A DNA stretch of 64,000 bases from Sphingomonas_L flavalba_A (GTDB lineage: Bacteria > Pseudomonadota > Alphaproteobacteria > Sphingomonadales > Sphingomonadaceae): the NCBI RefSeq assembly GCF_047553045.1, contig NZ_CP180208.1, positions 62,001 through 126,000 on the forward strand. Reading direction: 5' to 3'. The number at the start of each line of letters is the position of its first letter. Positions within the stretch are counted from its first letter, which is position 1. Positions 1 through 7,247 of the stretch are shown piece by piece. Below the pieces are notes generated by a model, which saw nothing but the letters and a program-made list of their open reading frames with translations, made no database searches and was not told the DNA's origin. A program made the position numbers and the translations under genes.

Positions 1-431
1 CGGAAATCGATGTCGTAAATCTCGTGCGCGCCATAGCGGTCGACGAGATAGAGGTTGGAGCCGCCGATCCCCTCGATCGCCGGGATGTTCAGTTCCATCG
101 GGCCGACGCGGCCCTCGATCGGCTTGGCGCCGCGCTTTACCGCCTCCTCGAACGCCTGCGTGGCGTCGTGGACGCGAAACGCCATCGCGTTGGCCGACGG
201 GCCGTGGGCGTCGCGGAACGACGCGACCTGGCCGGCGCCGTCCATGTTGAGCAGGAAGTTGATGTCGCCCTGCGCGTAGCGGCGGACGTTCTTTGACCGG
301 TGGGTGGCGATGTGGGTGAAGCCCATCGCGGTGAACAGGCTGGCCAGCGCCTCCGGATCGGGGCCGGTGAACTCGACGAATTCAAAGCCGTCGAGGCCGA
401 GCGGGTTGGCGTGTGGAGTGGGTGTGGTCAT
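1..431 (-). CDS. hppD: 4-hydroxyphenylpyruvate dioxygenase, N-terminal part (runs off window)
   Basis: Only the first 143 codons are in the window; the gene continues past base 1. The frame opens at ATG 431 and reads MTTPTPHANPLGLDGFEF followed by VEFTGPDPEALASLFTAMGF, the characteristic start of HPPD enzymes. HPPD is a non-heme Fe(II) enzyme of the vicinal-oxygen-chelate fold that turns 4-hydroxyphenylpyruvate into homogentisate in tyrosine catabolism. The metal-binding C-terminal domain lies outside the window. The gene is divergent from the zinc-receptor gene at 557 and shares a 125-bp intergenic region with it, so the Zur-like palindrome could also touch its promoter. Identity is by family resemblance of the N-terminal half. 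Confidence 0.85.
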   Translation of the reverse strand, partial: MTTPTPHANPLGLDGFEFVEFTGPDPEALASLFTAMGFTHIATHRSKNVRRYAQGDINFLLNMDGAGQVASFRDAHGPSANAMAFRVHDATQAFEEAVKRGAKPIEGRVGPMELNIPAIEGIGGSNLYLVDRYGAHEIYDIDF

Positions 432-506
432 TGGAAATCACCATGAAAACATGCTGTCATGGCCATTGACCTACCATCCGGCGCGGGGCACCGCAAACGG
501 CGCTTG

Positions 507-527
507 ACATGTTATAAAATAACATGT
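507..527. promoter_or_regulatory. Zur-like operator (perfect inverted repeat)
   Basis: Two 9-bp arms, ACATGTTAT (507-515) and ATAACATGT (519-527), are separated by AAA and form a perfect inverted repeat. The core TGTTAT-AAA-ATAACA closely resembles the proteobacterial Zur box (TGTTATAATATAACA type). A TTGACA -35-like hexamer (504-509) overlaps its left edge, so a bound repressor would block transcription. It lies 29 bp before the start codon of a ZnuD-like receptor, which fits zinc control. The assignment to Zur is inference from motif plus target gene. Confidence 0.75.
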
Positions 528-556
528 GTGTGCGCGCTTCCGCAAGGGAGCAGCCC

Positions 557-2641
557 ATGAAATCCGGTCTTTCGTTCGTTGCCGCGTCGATGCTTGCCGC
601 CGTTTCACCGGCTGCTTTTGCCGCGTCCGCCGACGACCCGGGCCAGCCATCCGCCGGCGACCACCACGATGCGGCGCCGGAGATCGTCGTCACCGCCCTG
701 TCGCGCAACCGCGGCGACCTGCTGTCGGGCACGTCGGTGCTGTCCGGCACCGCGCTGGCGACGGTGAAGCGCGCGACGATCGGCGACACGCTCGACCATC
801 TGCCGGGCGCGAGCAGCAGCAGTTTCGGCCCGTCTGCCGCGCGGCCGGTGCTGCGCGGGCTGCAGGGCGACCGGGTGCGGGTGCTGACCGACGGCATCGG
901 CGCGTTCGACGCGTCGGGCACCAGCGCCGACCATGCGGTGGCGATCAACCCGATGACCGCCGACCGGATCGAGGTGCTGCGCGGGCCGTCGGCGCTGCTC
1001 TACGGATCGGGCGCGATCGGTGGTGTCGTCAACGTCATCGATTCCCGCATTCCGCTGCGCGTGCCGGACGAGGCGGTCCACGTCCACCTCGACGGCGGCT
1101 ATGCGAGCGCCGCCGACGAGCGCACGATGGCTGGTGCGATCGACCTGCCGCTGGCCGGGCGGATCGTCGTTCATGTCGACGGCAGTTACCTGAAGGCGAA
1201 CGACATGCGCACCGGCGGTTATCTGCTGTCGGCGCCGCTGCGCGCGCAGGCGGCGGCATCGCCCGACGCGGATATCCGGGAGCTGGCGACGCTGAAGGGC
1301 AGGCTACCCAACACCGCGGCGCGGACCTGGGAGGTGGCGGCGGGCATCGCCTATATCGGCGACGGCGGCACGATCGGCCTGTCCTATGCGCGTCTCGACA
1401 ATGTCTATGGCGTGCCGATCCGCTTTTCGCTGGACCCGGCGGGCGACGCGGAGGCGCCGCGCATAGCGCTGAAGCAGGACCGTTATGATCTGCGCGCCGA
1501 GGTCAATACCGGCGGCGGCTTCCTCGACAAGCTGCGGCTGCGCGCCGGTTATGGCGATTATGTCCACCGCGAGCTGGAACCGGACGGCGCCGTCGGCACG
1601 ACATTCTACAATACCGGCATAGAGGGCCGGATCGAGCTGATCCAGGCGAAGCGCGGCGCGTGGAGCGGTGCGTTCGGCGGGCAGGTGGTGACCCGCGATT
1701 TCGACGTGGTCGGGGCGGAGAAGTTCCTGCCGAAATCGTCGACCGAGCAGGCCGGGCTGTTCACCGTCCAGCAATTCGACCTTGGCGCGGTCAAGGCGGA
1801 GGTCGGCGGCCGGATCGAGACGACCAGCGCCCGCGCCTATGCCGACGCCGCCATCGGCAACCCCGACCTGCGCCGGCGTTTCACCGCGCTGTCCGGGGCG
1901 GCGGGGGCGAGCCTGGCGGTGGCCGACGGCTGGCGCGCCGGCGTCAACCTGACCCATTCGGAGCGGGCGCCGACGGTGGAGGAGCTCTACGCCAACGGCC
2001 CGCACGGCGGCACCGAATCCTTCGAGATCGGCCTGCCCGGCGCGCGGCTGGAGCGCAGCAACGGTGCCGAGCTGACGCTGAACGGCAAGGGGCCGGGCTA
2101 TTCGGTCGAGCTGTCGGGCTATTACAACCGCTTCTCCAACTTCCTCTATCAATTGCCGACGGCGGATATCGAGGACGGACTGCCGGTCTATGAAATGGCG
2201 CAGGGGCGGGCGACGCTCTACGGCTTCGAGGCGCAGGCGCAGGTCGACGTCGCGAAGGTCGGCGCCGGCACCGTCTCCGTCGACGGGGTCGCCGACTATA
2301 CGCGCGCGACAGTGAAGGGCTTCGGCCCGGCGCCGCTGATCCCGCCGCTGCGCGTGCTCGGCGGCGTCGGCTATGACGACAACGCGGTCAACGCCCGGGT
2401 CGAGGTGGAGCATGTCACCGCGCAGGACCGGGTGGCGCCGCTGGAGACGCGGACGCCTGGCTTCACCATGGTCAACGCGTCGCTGGCGTGGAAGGTCGGC
2501 GGGCCGGGGGCGCCGCTCAGCCTGCGCCTGTCGGCCAACAACATCTTCGACGTCGAGGCGCGCCGTGCCGCGTCGCTGCTGAAGGATTATGCGCCGCTGG
2601 CGGGCCGGGACATCCGCGTCGGCGCGGCCGTGCAGTTCTGA
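557..2641 (+). CDS. znuD: ZnuD-like TonB-dependent zinc receptor
   Basis: This 694-residue outer-membrane receptor has a signal peptide (about residues 1-22, ending PAAFA), a plug domain with an EIVVTALSRN TonB-box-like segment, the plug signatures VLRGLQGDRVRVLTDG and IEVLRGPSALLYGSGAIGG, and a beta-barrel ending in an aromatic residue (AAVQF). The C-terminal stretch with LLKDYAPLAGRDIRV is typical of the ZnuD branch. A short His-rich segment (GDHHD) follows the signal peptide. ATG 557 is chosen over the in-frame ATG 524 because AAGGGAG lies 7 bp upstream and because 524 falls inside the operator palindrome. The Zur-like box directly upstream supports zinc uptake as its role, powered by TonB-ExbBD. 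It stands alone, with trxB following after 102 bp. Confidence 0.85.
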   Translation: MKSGLSFVAASMLAAVSPAAFAASADDPGQPSAGDHHDAAPEIVVTALSRNRGDLLSGTSVLSGTALATVKRATIGDTLDHLPGASSSSFGPSAARPVLRGLQGDRVRVLTDGIGAFDASGTSADHAVAINPMTADRIEVLRGPSALLYGSGAIGGVVNVIDSRIPLRVPDEAVHVHLDGGYASAADERTMAGAIDLPLAGRIVVHVDGSYLKANDMRTGGYLLSAPLRAQAAASPDADIRELATLKGRLPNTAARTWEVAAGIAYIGDGGTIGLSYARLDNVYGVPIRFSLDPAGDAEAPRIALKQDRYDLRAEVNTGGGFLDKLRLRAGYGDYVHRELEPDGAVGTTFYNTGIEGRIELIQAKRGAWSGAFGGQVVTRDFDVVGAEKFLPKSSTEQAGLFTVQQFDLGAVKAEVGGRIETTSARAYADAAIGNPDLRRRFTALSGAAGASLAVADGWRAGVNLTHSERAPTVEELYANGPHGGTESFEIGLPGARLERSNGAELTLNGKGPGYSVELSGYYNRFSNFLYQLPTADIEDGLPVYEMAQGRATLYGFEAQAQVDVAKVGAGTVSVDGVADYTRATVKGFGPAPLIPPLRVLGGVGYDDNAVNARVEVEHVTAQDRVAPLETRTPGFTMVNASLAWKVGGPGAPLSLRLSANNIFDVEARRAASLLKDYAPLAGRDIRVGAAVQF

Positions 2642-2743
2642 CCGGCCAGGGGGGCACGCGACACGACACCGGACGCGGTTGCCGAAGCGGGGGGGATTGC
2701 CTATCTCCGCAAGCATTCCTTCCCGCTTTGCAACGGACAGCGC

Positions 2744-3718
2744 ATGAGCACGACGCACACCACCCGGATGCTGATTTTGGGGTCCGGCCCGGCCGGCCTT
2801 TCGGCCGCGATCTACGGCGCGCGCGCCGGCATGGCGCCGATCGTCGTGCAGGGCATGCAGCCGGGCGGCCAGTTGATGACCACCACCGATGTCGAGAATT
2901 ATCCCGGCTTCCGCGATGTCATCCAGGGGCCGTGGCTGATGGAGCAGATGCAGGCGCAGGCCGAGCATGTCGGCACGCGGATGCTTTGGGACCAGATCGT
3001 CTCCGTCGATCTGTCGCGCCGGCCGTTCCGGCTGACCGGCGACGGCGGCGACGTGTATGAAGGCGACGTGCTGGTCATCGCCACCGGGGCGCAGGCCAAG
3101 TGGCTGGGGCTGGACAGCGAGAAGCTGTTGCAGGGCAAGGGGGTCAGCGCCTGCGCCACCTGCGACGGATTTTTCTATCGCGGCAAGAAGGTGGTGGTGA
3201 TCGGCGGCGGCAACACCGCGGTCGAGGAAGCGCTCTACCTGACCAACCACAGCCAGGACGTGACGCTGATCCACCGCCGCGACAGCCTGCGTGCCGAACG
3301 CATATTGCAGGAGCGGCTGTTCGCCCACCCGAACATCACGGTGCTGTGGAACAAGACGGTCGACCGCTTCGTCGGCGCCGGCGATCCGGCGGTGCTCGTC
3401 GGCCTCGACCTGAAGGACACTCTGACCGGCGAGATCAGCCATATCGCCGCCGACGGCGGGTTCGTCGCGATCGGCCACAAGCCGGCGACCGAGCTGTTCA
3501 AGGATCATCTGGAACTGGATGCGGACGGTTATATCCGGGTCGAAACCGGGTCCACCCGCACCGCCATCCCCGGCGTGTTCGCCTGCGGCGACGTGATGGA
3601 CAAAACCTACCGTCAGGCGGTGACTGCGGCCGGTACCGGCTGCATGGCCGCGCTCGATGCCGAACGGTTCCTGGCCGAGGCGGATTTCGAGGCGCAGCGC
3701 GAGCGGGTTGACGCCTGA
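2744..3718 (+). CDS. trxB: Thioredoxin-disulfide reductase
   Basis: The 324-residue flavoprotein transfers electrons from NADPH through FAD to thioredoxin in the cytoplasm. The FAD-binding glycine motif GSGPAGLSAAIYGARAG is at residues 13-29. The redox pair is CATC (Cys137 and Cys140). The NADPH-binding motif GGGNTAVEEALYL follows, and the second FAD signature, GVFACGDVMD, is near the C-terminus. Length matches the bacterial low-molecular-weight TrxR class (about 310-330 residues). ATG 2744 fits the usual N-terminus (MSTTHTTRMLILGSGPAG). The downstream 170 bp contain only a long palindromic repeat. Confidence 0.96.
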   Translation: MSTTHTTRMLILGSGPAGLSAAIYGARAGMAPIVVQGMQPGGQLMTTTDVENYPGFRDVIQGPWLMEQMQAQAEHVGTRMLWDQIVSVDLSRRPFRLTGDGGDVYEGDVLVIATGAQAKWLGLDSEKLLQGKGVSACATCDGFFYRGKKVVVIGGGNTAVEEALYLTNHSQDVTLIHRRDSLRAERILQERLFAHPNITVLWNKTVDRFVGAGDPAVLVGLDLKDTLTGEISHIAADGGFVAIGHKPATELFKDHLELDADGYIRVETGSTRTAIPGVFACGDVMDKTYRQAVTAAGTGCMAALDAERFLAEADFEAQRERVDA

Positions 3719-3778
3719 GGGGGCTTCCCGGCCCGGCCGGTTCCTTGAGGACGGGCCGGAGATATTCGCGACTTTTCT

Positions 3779-3847
3779 GTCCATCCCGAGCGTAGTCGAG
3801 GGACGCACCCAGTCATTGTGCGTCCCTCGACTGCGCTCGGGATGGAC
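3779..3847. repeat. Long imperfect palindrome, REP-like intergenic element
   Basis: Arms at 3779-3807 and 3819-3847 pair over 29 positions with one G-T type mismatch and leave an 11-base loop. The core reads CCCGAGCGTAGTCGAGGGACG and its reverse complement contains CCTCGACTGCGCTCGGG. From memory, repeats of the form CTCGACTGCGCTCGGG recur between genes in sphingomonads and xanthomonads. It sits between convergent trxB and a methyltransferase gene and has no T-tract, so it is probably a mobile palindromic repeat that may also help end or stabilise transcripts. Confidence 0.7.
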
Positions 3848-3889
3848 GGGTTCGGGTAAGGGCTTGGTGGGTTCCGGGTTCGCTGGGGT

Positions 3890-4738
3890 TCAGTGTTTTG
3901 CCTTGAGTGCTTCGGCCAAGGAGGCGGTGGCGCTACCGCGGCGGGCGGGTTTCGGCTGCGACGGATCGGGCGCCCAGCCGGTCAGGTAGACGAGATCGAA
4001 GACTTCGGGCGTCCGGCCGTCCGCGTCCGCCTGTTCCGCGAAGGAAGCGAGGGCACGGGCGAGCTGGGCGCGGCCGAGCGGCGGGGCGGTGTCGGCCAGA
4101 ACCGAGGTGGCGCCCATGCCGCGCAGATCGGCGGCGAGGCGGATCAGCGCGCCGTAGCGCACCGTCAGCCGTTCGCCGTCCGCGACCGGCAGGGCGAAGC
4201 CGGCGCGCATCAGCAGGTCGCCGGCGCCGCCGACATCGATCTGCGGGTGGATGCGGGCGGCGACATGGTCGCCGTCGCCCTCGAACATCGCGAGGCGCAG
4301 CCGCGCCAGGCTGCCGGCGCCGATGAAGGCGCCGAGGAACAGCCCGTCCGGGCGCAGGATGCGGCGGATTAGCGCCAGCGCGCCGGGCAGGTCGTTGACG
4401 CTGTCGAGCACGCCGACCGACAGGACGAGATCGACGCTGGCGTCGGCGAAAGGCAGCCGGTCTTCATCGCACTGCACGCCGCCGGCGGCGCGGGCGAAGG
4501 CGAAGCCGGCGTCGGCGGCGACGACGGCGGTGCCGGTCGCCCGCAGCCGGGCGATCAGTTCGGTGTCGGCGGCGCCGATGACCAGCGCCCGCGCGAAGCT
4601 GTGCTTGACCAGCGCCAGCCGGTCGAGCAGCTCGTCGCCGACCCGGCGAACCAGAAAATCATGGTCGGCGAAGCGGGCGGCGGCGCGGTCCCGCCTTTGG
4701 CGGCGGCGGCGGCGGTCGAACAGTTCGGCGGTGTCCAT
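3890..4738 (-). CDS. SAM-dependent methyltransferase, BioC-like class I
   Basis: The 282-residue protein has a class I methyltransferase core. ALVIGAADTELIARL replaces the usual glycine-rich SAM loop, VVAADAGFAF supplies the acidic residue after beta-2, DRLPFADASVDLVLSVGVLDSVND is the post-motif II region, and RRILRPDGLFLGAFIGAG is motif III. The overall pattern resembles BioC and its mitochondrial homologue NDUFAF5. ATG 4738 (MDTAELFDRRRRRQRRDRAA) matches the usual start of that group (nucleotide-binding region preceded by an Arg-rich stretch). It is divergent from the comF gene with 42 bp between the start codons. The substrate is not clear; it may be malonyl-ACP (biotin synthesis) or a complex I arginine. 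Confidence 0.75.
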   Translation of the reverse strand: MDTAELFDRRRRRQRRDRAAARFADHDFLVRRVGDELLDRLALVKHSFARALVIGAADTELIARLRATGTAVVAADAGFAFARAAGGVQCDEDRLPFADASVDLVLSVGVLDSVNDLPGALALIRRILRPDGLFLGAFIGAGSLARLRLAMFEGDGDHVAARIHPQIDVGGAGDLLMRAGFALPVADGERLTVRYGALIRLAADLRGMGATSVLADTAPPLGRAQLARALASFAEQADADGRTPEVFDLVYLTGWAPDPSQPKPARRGSATASLAEALKAKH

Positions 4739-4780
4739 CGCCCGGCTTGTGCAGAAGCGGATCGGCGCCGACAAGGGGCG

Positions 4781-5509
4781 ATGGCGTTGTTTCTCCAGCC
4801 CTTCGCCGCCGCCGTTGCCTTTGCGCTGCCGCCGCGCTGCCCGGGCTGCGGCGTTGTTGTCGACGCGGACCGGCGCTTCTGCGTCCGCTGCTGGCAGACG
4901 ATGGATTTCCTGACCGGACCGGGCTGTATCACCTGCGGCGCGCCGCTGGCCGGACCGCCGGGGGGGCAATGCGCGCCGTGCATGGCCGAACCACCGGTGC
5001 ATGACGGGGTTCGCGCCGCCGTCGCCTACGGCCCGATCGCCCGCGCGCTGGTGCTGAAGCTGAAATACGGGCGCAAGCCGGGGCAGGCGGCGCTGATCGC
5101 TGAGCATCTGGCCCGCCGGGTCGCGCCGGGCGAGGCGGCCCTGCTGGTGCCGGTGCCGCTCCACCGCTGGCGGTTGTGGGGGCGCGGTTTCAATCAGGCG
5201 GCGCTGATCGCCGGGCGGATCGGCGCGGCGACCGGCCTGCCGGTTGCACCGGAGCTGCTGCGCCGGGTGAAGCGGACGCCGCCGCTGCGCGGGCTGGGCC
5301 GGGCGGCGCGGGCGCGGGCGGTGCAGGGGGCGTTCCGCGCCGCGCCGGACGCGCGGCAGCGGATCGGCGGGCGCGCCGTCTATCTGGTCGACGACGTCTA
5401 TACCAGCGGGGCGACCGCCAATGCCTGCGCCGCCGTGCTGAAGCGGGCGGGCGCGGCGCGGGTGACGGTGCTGTGCTGGGCGCGGGTGGTGCACGACGAG
5501 GGAGATTGA
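4781..5509 (+). CDS. ComF family phosphoribosyltransferase-like protein
   Basis: The 242-residue protein has an N-terminal double zinc ribbon (CPGCGVVVDADRRFCVRC, then CITCGAPLAGPPGGQCAPC) followed by a phosphoribosyltransferase domain with the PRPP loop YLVDDVYTSGATANAC. The KLKYGRKPG and VPVPLHRWRLWGRGFNQA segments are ComF hallmarks. Relatives (ComF/GntX) assist DNA uptake or metabolite use, but the exact role is poorly known. Start ATG 4781 follows AAGGGG and gives the normal ComF N-terminus. It leads a compact group with grxC, a nitrilase-family gene and a DUF1178 gene. Confidence 0.9.
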   Translation: MALFLQPFAAAVAFALPPRCPGCGVVVDADRRFCVRCWQTMDFLTGPGCITCGAPLAGPPGGQCAPCMAEPPVHDGVRAAVAYGPIARALVLKLKYGRKPGQAALIAEHLARRVAPGEAALLVPVPLHRWRLWGRGFNQAALIAGRIGAATGLPVAPELLRRVKRTPPLRGLGRAARARAVQGAFRAAPDARQRIGGRAVYLVDDVYTSGATANACAAVLKRAGAARVTVLCWARVVHDEGD

Positions 5510-5541
5510 CGACGGTGACGATCGCACGGCAAAGAGTCGGT

Positions 5542-5799
5542 ATGGCTAAGGTGGAAATCTATACCAAGTTCGGCTGCGGCTATTGCGTGCGGGCCAAGGC
5601 GCTGCTGACCGCCAAGGGTGTCGCGTTCGAGGAATATGACATCACGATGGGCGGGCCACAGCGTGCCGAGATGCTGGCGCGGGCCAACGGCCGCACCACC
5701 GTGCCGCAGATCTTCATCGACGGCGCTCATATCGGCGGTTCCGACGACCTCGCCGCGCTCGATCGCGGCGGCAAGCTCGACCCGCTGCTCAGCGGCTGA
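5542..5799 (+). CDS. grxC: Glutaredoxin 3
   Basis: This 85-residue glutaredoxin has the active-site motif CGYC in KFGCGYCVRAKALL, the cis-proline motif TTVPQIFIDG and the glutathione-binding HIGGSDDL. It uses glutathione to reduce protein disulfides in the cytoplasm. Length and motif fit the GrxC class. ATG 5542 is taken as the start because the frame upstream lacks family similarity. It lies 32 bp after comF and 7 bp before the nitrilase-family gene, so the three are likely cotranscribed. Confidence 0.93.
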   Translation: MAKVEIYTKFGCGYCVRAKALLTAKGVAFEEYDITMGGPQRAEMLARANGRTTVPQIFIDGAHIGGSDDLAALDRGGKLDPLLSG

Positions 5800-5806
5800 T
5801 CCGGCG

Positions 5807-6631
5807 ATGCGCGCCGCCCTGTTCCAGATGACCAGCGGCATCGACCCTACCGCCAATGCCGTCGCGCTGGCGGAGGCGGTGGCGACGGCGAAGGCGGGCG
5901 GCGCCGACATGCTGTTCGTGCCCGAAATGGCCGGGCTGCTCGACAGCGACCGGGCGCGATCCGCCGCCCATATTGTCGCCGAAGCGGAGGACCCGGTGCT
6001 GGCGCGGGTGCGCGAGGCGGCGGCCGCCGCCGGGCTGTGGGTCCATATCGGTTCGCTGGCGCTGGCCGAGGGCGACGGCGGGCGACGGGTCAATCGCGGT
6101 TTCGTCATCGACGACGGCGGCGCGATCCGGGCGCGCTACGACAAGATGCACCTGTTCGACGTCGACCTGCCGAGCGGCGAAAGCTGGCGCGAATCGGCGG
6201 TCTATGCGCCCGGCGCCGGGCCGGTGACGGTGGCGACGCCGTGGGGGGTACTTGGCCTCAGCATCTGCTACGACCTGCGCTTTCCCGACCTGTACCGTGC
6301 GCTGACCGACGCGGGCGCGACGCTGCTGGCGGTGCCGGCGGCGTTCACCGTGCCGACCGGCCAGGCGCATTGGCACGTGCTGCTGCGCGCCCGGGCGATC
6401 GAGGCCGGGGCGTTCGTGATTGCCGCTGCCCAGTGCGGCACCCATGCGGACGGGCGGCGGACCTACGGCCATTCGCTGATCGTCGACCCGTGGGGGGCGG
6501 TGGTGCTCGACGCCGGGGAGCGGCCGGGCCTTGCCTATGCCGACATCGACCCGGCGCAGGTCGCGGCGGTGCGCGCGCGGGTGCCGGCGATCCGCCACCG
6601 CCGCGCGATAGGCCCGGTGGCGGCGGCATGA
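5807..6631 (+). CDS. Carbon-nitrogen hydrolase, Nit/omega-amidase type
   Basis: This 274-residue protein of the nitrilase superfamily has the full Glu-Lys-Cys triad: Glu in VPEMAGLL, Lys in YDKMHLFDVDLP and Cys in LSICYDLRFPDLYRAL. The segment KMHLFDVDLP is typical of the Nit1/Nit2 branch, whose members hydrolyse deaminated glutathione or omega-amides such as alpha-ketoglutaramate. Placement right after grxC suits a deaminated-glutathione repair role, though this is inference. Its TGA overlaps the ATG of the next gene (ATGA), which indicates translational coupling. Confidence 0.88.
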   Translation: MRAALFQMTSGIDPTANAVALAEAVATAKAGGADMLFVPEMAGLLDSDRARSAAHIVAEAEDPVLARVREAAAAAGLWVHIGSLALAEGDGGRRVNRGFVIDDGGAIRARYDKMHLFDVDLPSGESWRESAVYAPGAGPVTVATPWGVLGLSICYDLRFPDLYRALTDAGATLLAVPAAFTVPTGQAHWHVLLRARAIEAGAFVIAAAQCGTHADGRRTYGHSLIVDPWGAVVLDAGERPGLAYADIDPAQVAAVRARVPAIRHRRAIGPVAAA

Positions 6632-7074
6632 TCGTCTTCGACCTGAAATGCGGCGACGGTCATGTCTTTGAAGCGTGGTTCGGCAGCAGCGCCGATTATG
6701 AGGACCAGCGCGGGCGCGGGCTGGTCGCCTGCCCGCTGTGCGGCGATCCCGATGTGGCGAAGGCGGCGATGGCGCCAAGGCTGGCGCCGGGCGACCGTGC
6801 CGCCGCCGCGCCGCCTTCGCCCGATGCCGGCGACCCGGCGGCCGCCCGGCGGATGCTGAGCGAGCTGGCCCGGATGCAGGCGCGGATGCTGGAAAAGTCC
6901 GACTGGGTCGGCGATCGCTTCGCCGAGGAAGCGCGGGCCATGCACCATGGCGAGCGTGACGAGCGCGCGATCCATGGCCGGGCGAGCGCCCGCGACGCCG
7001 AGGCGCTGGCCGAAGAAGGCGTCAGGGTTGCGCCGTTGCCGTTTCCGGTGACGCCGCCCGACCAGTGCAACTGA
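6628..7074 (+). CDS. DUF1178 family protein
   Basis: The 148-residue protein starts MIVFDLKCGDGHVFEAWFGS and carries a rubredoxin-like zinc ribbon formed by Cys8 and the later CPLC pair (ACPLCGDP), the pattern of DUF1178. The middle is rich in Ala and Pro and the C-terminal half contains FAEEARAMHHGERDERAIHG, also conserved in the family. The function is unknown. It overlaps the nitrilase-family gene by 4 bp (ATGA), a neighbourhood often seen in alphaproteobacteria together with grxC and comF. Confidence 0.85.
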   Translation: MIVFDLKCGDGHVFEAWFGSSADYEDQRGRGLVACPLCGDPDVAKAAMAPRLAPGDRAAAAPPSPDAGDPAAARRMLSELARMQARMLEKSDWVGDRFAEEARAMHHGERDERAIHGRASARDAEALAEEGVRVAPLPFPVTPPDQCN

Positions 7075-7150
7075 CCCCCGCCCGGCGCCGGGCGGGGCGG
7101 CGAGAAGGGGGCTTGCCGCGAAAACGCCCGGACCCTAGGGCGGACGCCGG

Positions 7151-7227
7151 GCGCCCGTAGCTCAGCAGGATAGAGCACCAGATTCCTAATCTGGGGGCCA
7201 GAGGTTCGAATCCTCTCGGGCGCACCA
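7151..7227 (+). tRNA. tRNA-Arg (anticodon CCT)
   Basis: The 77-base gene folds as a cloverleaf. The acceptor stem GCGCCCG/CGGGCGC is closed by discriminator A and an encoded CCA. The D arm contains AGCTCAGCAGGATAGAGC. The anticodon stem CCAGA/TCTGG holds the loop TTCCTAA with anticodon CCT, and the T arm contains GGTTCGAATCC. It reads the rare AGG codon. It stands immediately before the accessory peptidase block, but I find no repeated copy of its 3' end and no integrase gene. Confidence 0.96.
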
Positions 7228-7247
7228 CCGGCCACCCGCCGGCGGCG

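Noticed and set aside
524..556. In-frame ATG 524 as the receptor start
   Set aside because: It falls inside the Zur-like palindrome, lacks a ribosome-binding site and would place charged residues before the signal peptide.
1304..3808. An 834-codon minus-strand open frame across the ZnuD-like and trxB genes
   Set aside because: It spans two confident plus-strand genes, shows no family similarity and has the composition of a codon shadow.
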